From Planctomycetota bacterium (GTDB taxonomy: Bacteria > Planctomycetota > Phycisphaerae > UBA1845 > CAIVHJ01): 8,548 nt of DNA. The notes under the pieces are model-generated. The model did not search any database, was not told the DNA's origin, and saw only the letters and a program-made list of their open reading frames with translations. The DNA is taken from assembly GCA_022573485.1 (NCBI GenBank), contig JACZTW010000166.1, positions 1 through 8,548 of the forward strand. The letters are read 5' to 3'. Below are positions 7,034-8,548 of the stretch, one piece after another; positions within the stretch are counted from its first letter, which is position 1, and every line of letters starts with the position of its first letter. The position numbers and the translations under genes are program-made.

Positions 7034-7177
7034 TTACCGCAGAGATCGCTGAGGACGCAGAGGAAGAGAATAGCAGAGAAATTCAGGTCAGGCGACAGAG
7101 GCAGTGGTCTGCTCGGAGTTTCTGGTCTTCACTCTTCTTTGTCTTCTTCTCTGCGGCCTCTGCGTGCTCTGCGGTAA
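7034..7177 (+). repeat. CGCAGAG inverted-repeat element, copy 2
   Basis: This second copy of the element seen at 5829-5963 is in opposite orientation. It begins TTACCGCAGAGATCGCTGAG and ends CTCTGCGTGCTCTGCGGTAA, so its outer ends match those of copy 1 closely. The spacer around 7081-7139 aligns with the minus-strand spacer of copy 1 (both start ATTCAGGTC, share TGGTCTG, and end CTCTTCTT). The arms are less regular than in copy 1. It starts 12 nt after the sppA stop and ends 10 nt before the stop of the small reverse gene, so it fills the convergent gap and is well placed to end transcription from both sides. Confidence 0.88.
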
Positions 7178-7187
7178 AATACCCGGG

Positions 7188-7334
7188 CTAAGGAGTTGCG
7201 GTCACAGGTTCGGCGTGAGCGATTTGCACATCAAGCGAGGGTGCCGCAGCCCGGCTTTGGGCTGAGCCGACGCTCAACCAGCACCACAAACATCCCAAGA
7301 CCAGTATCGCAGTGAGGACAATTCGATTCACCAT
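7188..7334 (-). CDS. Small exported peptide, 48 residues, unknown
   Basis: I do not recognise this protein. From the ATG at 7334 it has Arg4, a long hydrophobic stretch (about 5-20) and a likely signal peptidase site after GSA (residues 23-25). That would leave a mature peptide of only about 23 residues, ending TATP. It could instead remain as a one-helix membrane peptide; VLGC (12-15) resembles a lipobox, but the hydrophobic residues after it argue against lipidation. The frame is open 27 codons further upstream. I prefer the internal ATG because GGAGAGG lies just upstream of it and because it puts the signal peptide at the very N-terminus. A possible promoter lies at 7388-7415. The stop is 10 nt from the repeat element, the same spacing as for the forward genes. 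It could still be a chance frame. Confidence 0.42.
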   Translation of the reverse strand: MVNRIVLTAILVLGCLWCWLSVGSAQSRAAAPSLDVQIAHAEPVTATP

Positions 7335-7387
7335 CCGTGGTTTCCTCTCCAAGAAACGCTTGAACATCCATGCTCGTAAGGTCAGGC

Positions 7388-7415
7388 ACTCTACTGGATA
7401 TGAGGTAGATGTCAA
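7388..7415 (-). promoter_or_regulatory. Candidate promoter for the small reverse gene
   Basis: On the minus strand a perfect TTGACA (7415-7410) is followed after 16 nt by TAGAGT (7393-7388), four of six matches to TATAAT. It lies in the most AT-rich patch of the window. Transcription would start near 7381 and leave about 47 nt before the ATG at 7334. This is motif evidence only. Confidence 0.35.
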
Positions 7416-7418
7416 TGT

Positions 7419-7436
7419 CTAATCATATGAGATTAG
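7419..7436. promoter_or_regulatory. Short perfect dyad CTAATC-N6-GATTAG
   Basis: Six base pairs are perfectly inverted around ATATGA, three bases upstream of the TTGACA at 7415-7410. It could be an operator for the small reverse gene or part of the end of the spoVR transcript. It has no T-run, so it is not a canonical terminator. The remaining bases up to 7526 show only a weak 5-bp stem at 7477-7490. Confidence 0.25.
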
Positions 7437-7526
7437 GTTATAGGACCATCCGCCTGTCATATAATTTTCCGGACGCGTCGCCGTTGCGACTAAGACCTTT
7501 GGTGCCATTGGTTTCCGGTGACAGAA

Positions 7527-8548
7527 TCAGACTTGATGGGCCGGCTTAGGCAGGTCCTTATCGGTGATGCGTTGTTGCTGCGATTGCTCGCCGTCGAACG
7601 TGAACAAGATCATGTCGTCGTCGATCCGGGCCTGCAAATGGACAGGCCGGGACCAAATGTTGAACAAGTTTCGCAGCGTTTCGGTGGCGAAGCGAATATC
7701 AAGATCGAATAAGTTGTGCTTGTGGGCGAGATACAGCTCGCCGCGGTTGGCGTAGTTGCCATCGACCACATAAATGTACGGCTGGCCGTGGTTCGTCAGC
7801 GAGTAGAGCAGTTGGGCTTTGATTTTGTCGAAGTCGCGGTTGACCACGACCATCCGGCCGGTGGCGGGATCCATGCGGTAGTGGTAAAGCCCGTAGCGTT
7901 CGACGAATTCCGGAGTCAGAAACTCATCGATGAAAGTCACGTCGTTGTGAATCCGCCGGACCTCGAAGATTTTCTCGCGTCCGGGTGACCCTTTCCCGAC
8001 CACACGCTCGGGCACATTGACGTCCCGTCCCCAGTTGCGCCGGGTGGCCATTTCCCGGCACTCGTCATAATCTTTGCCGTGGCAGCCGGTGTTCCAGCGG
8101 GCCTCGATATCTCGGAGCAGTTCTAGCCCGACCTTATACGGGTTCAGTCGTCCGGGCTGAGAAGCGACCGTGCTGGAATGGTGATCGCAGTACGTCACCA
8201 GCTCGTCGTCCCGCAGGATGTAGCGAGTCATGAGCGTCGAGTGCCAGTAAGTCGCCCAGCCTTCGTTCATGATCTTGGTCTGCCCCTGAGGCACGAAGTA
8301 ATAGGCCTCCTCGCGAATGAGGGACAAGACATCGCTCTGCCAGTCGGCCAACGGAGCATGGCGCATCAAGAACAACAGCACATCGCGGAGCGGTTGCGCC
8401 GGAATCGTGACCTGCCCGGAGGCCTTGGCGGCCTCCAGCGGTTGGACTTCCTTGGTCGAGCTCGGCGGATTGATGTAGCGATCCATATAGCGCTTGGCGG
8501 GGGACTTCACCGGCGGGTCCGCGCGCTTGTCCTTTTCCTGGGTTTCTT
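7527..8548 (-). CDS. spoVR: SpoVR family protein, partial, C-terminal part
   Basis: This is the C-terminal 340 or so residues of a protein normally about 500 long (SpoVR of Bacillus, YcgB of E. coli). The frame stays open to the window edge. The GTG at 8510 is in frame but not the true start, since ETQEKDKRADPP precedes it without a stop and the family's N-terminal 150 or so residues are missing. Family hallmarks are LLFLMRHAPLADWQ, then YYFVPQGQTKIMNEGWATYW with the invariant NEGWA (coding around 8255-8267), WNTG, and near the end GELYLAHKHN and PVHLQARIDD. SpoVR is needed for spore cortex formation in Bacillus, but the family is widespread in non-spore-formers, usually beside prkA and a yeaH/DUF444 gene and linked to stress or stationary phase. 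Its biochemical activity is not established. Those partners, if present, would lie beyond the right edge, upstream of this gene. Confidence 0.95.
   Translation of the reverse strand, partial: ETQEKDKRADPPVKSPAKRYMDRYINPPSSTKEVQPLEAAKASGQVTIPAQPLRDVLLFLMRHAPLADWQSDVLSLIREEAYYFVPQGQTKIMNEGWATYWHSTLMTRYILRDDELVTYCDHHSSTVASQPGRLNPYKVGLELLRDIEARWNTGCHGKDYDECREMATRRNWGRDVNVPERVVGKGSPGREKIFEVRRIHNDVTFIDEFLTPEFVERYGLYHYRMDPATGRMVVVNRDFDKIKAQLLYSLTNHGQPYIYVVDGNYANRGELYLAHKHNLFDLDIRFATETLRNLFNIWSRPVHLQARIDDDMILFTFDGEQSQQQRITDKDLPKPAHQV

Noticed and set aside
5829..7177. Composite transposon carrying sppA
   Set aside because: There is no transposase and no clear target duplication at either element. 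Only the weaker claim of bracketing inverted repeats is kept.
7477..7490. Hairpin GTCGC-CGTT-GCGAC as terminator of spoVR
   Set aside because: The stem is only 5 bp and no T-run follows on the minus strand.

Overview
The window is GC-rich bacterial chromosome carrying four complete genes and one partial gene of recognisable type, plus one small open frame that is probably real. Gene style and content fit a Planctomycetota-type or similar environmental Gram-negative genome: an ABC exporter with an accessory protein carrying a glutamine-amidotransferase-like fold, a lipoprotein-like SppA, SpoVR, and many palindromic intergenic repeats. No marker gene is present, so this taxonomic guess is an inference of low to moderate strength.

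Layout. Positions 1-417 are non-coding; they hold a REP-like imperfect palindrome (30-113) and a perfect TATAAT box (263-268). A forward three-gene cluster follows. It comprises a 785-residue exported, two-TM protein with a degenerate amidotransferase-like domain (418-2775), an ABC-2-type ATPase (2795-3724), and a 635-residue permease made of two fused, homologous ABC-2 halves (3912-5819). The first two genes are 19 nt apart. ATPase and permease are separated by an element of 8-nt tandem repeats whose two arms are reverse complements (3727-3903). Next come sppA (6029-7021), a small reverse-strand frame for a 48-residue exported peptide (7188-7334), and the C-terminal two thirds of spoVR on the reverse strand (7527 to beyond the window end).

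How the genes work together. The first three very probably form one membrane complex: a single ATPase, a permease gene supplying both membrane halves, and an accessory subunit with large extracytoplasmic domains. The arrangement resembles GldA/GldF/GldG-type systems, and the substrate cannot be read from the sequence. SppA would degrade leftover signal peptides or membrane protein fragments. SpoVR belongs to a stress and stationary-phase gene group and is probably unrelated to the transporter.

The most unusual content is intergenic. Two diverged copies of one 135-145 bp inverted-repeat element bracket sppA in opposite orientation. A third element has the same architecture but a different 8-nt repeat unit. 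All three begin 2-12 nt after a stop codon, and the last one exactly fills the gap between two convergent genes.
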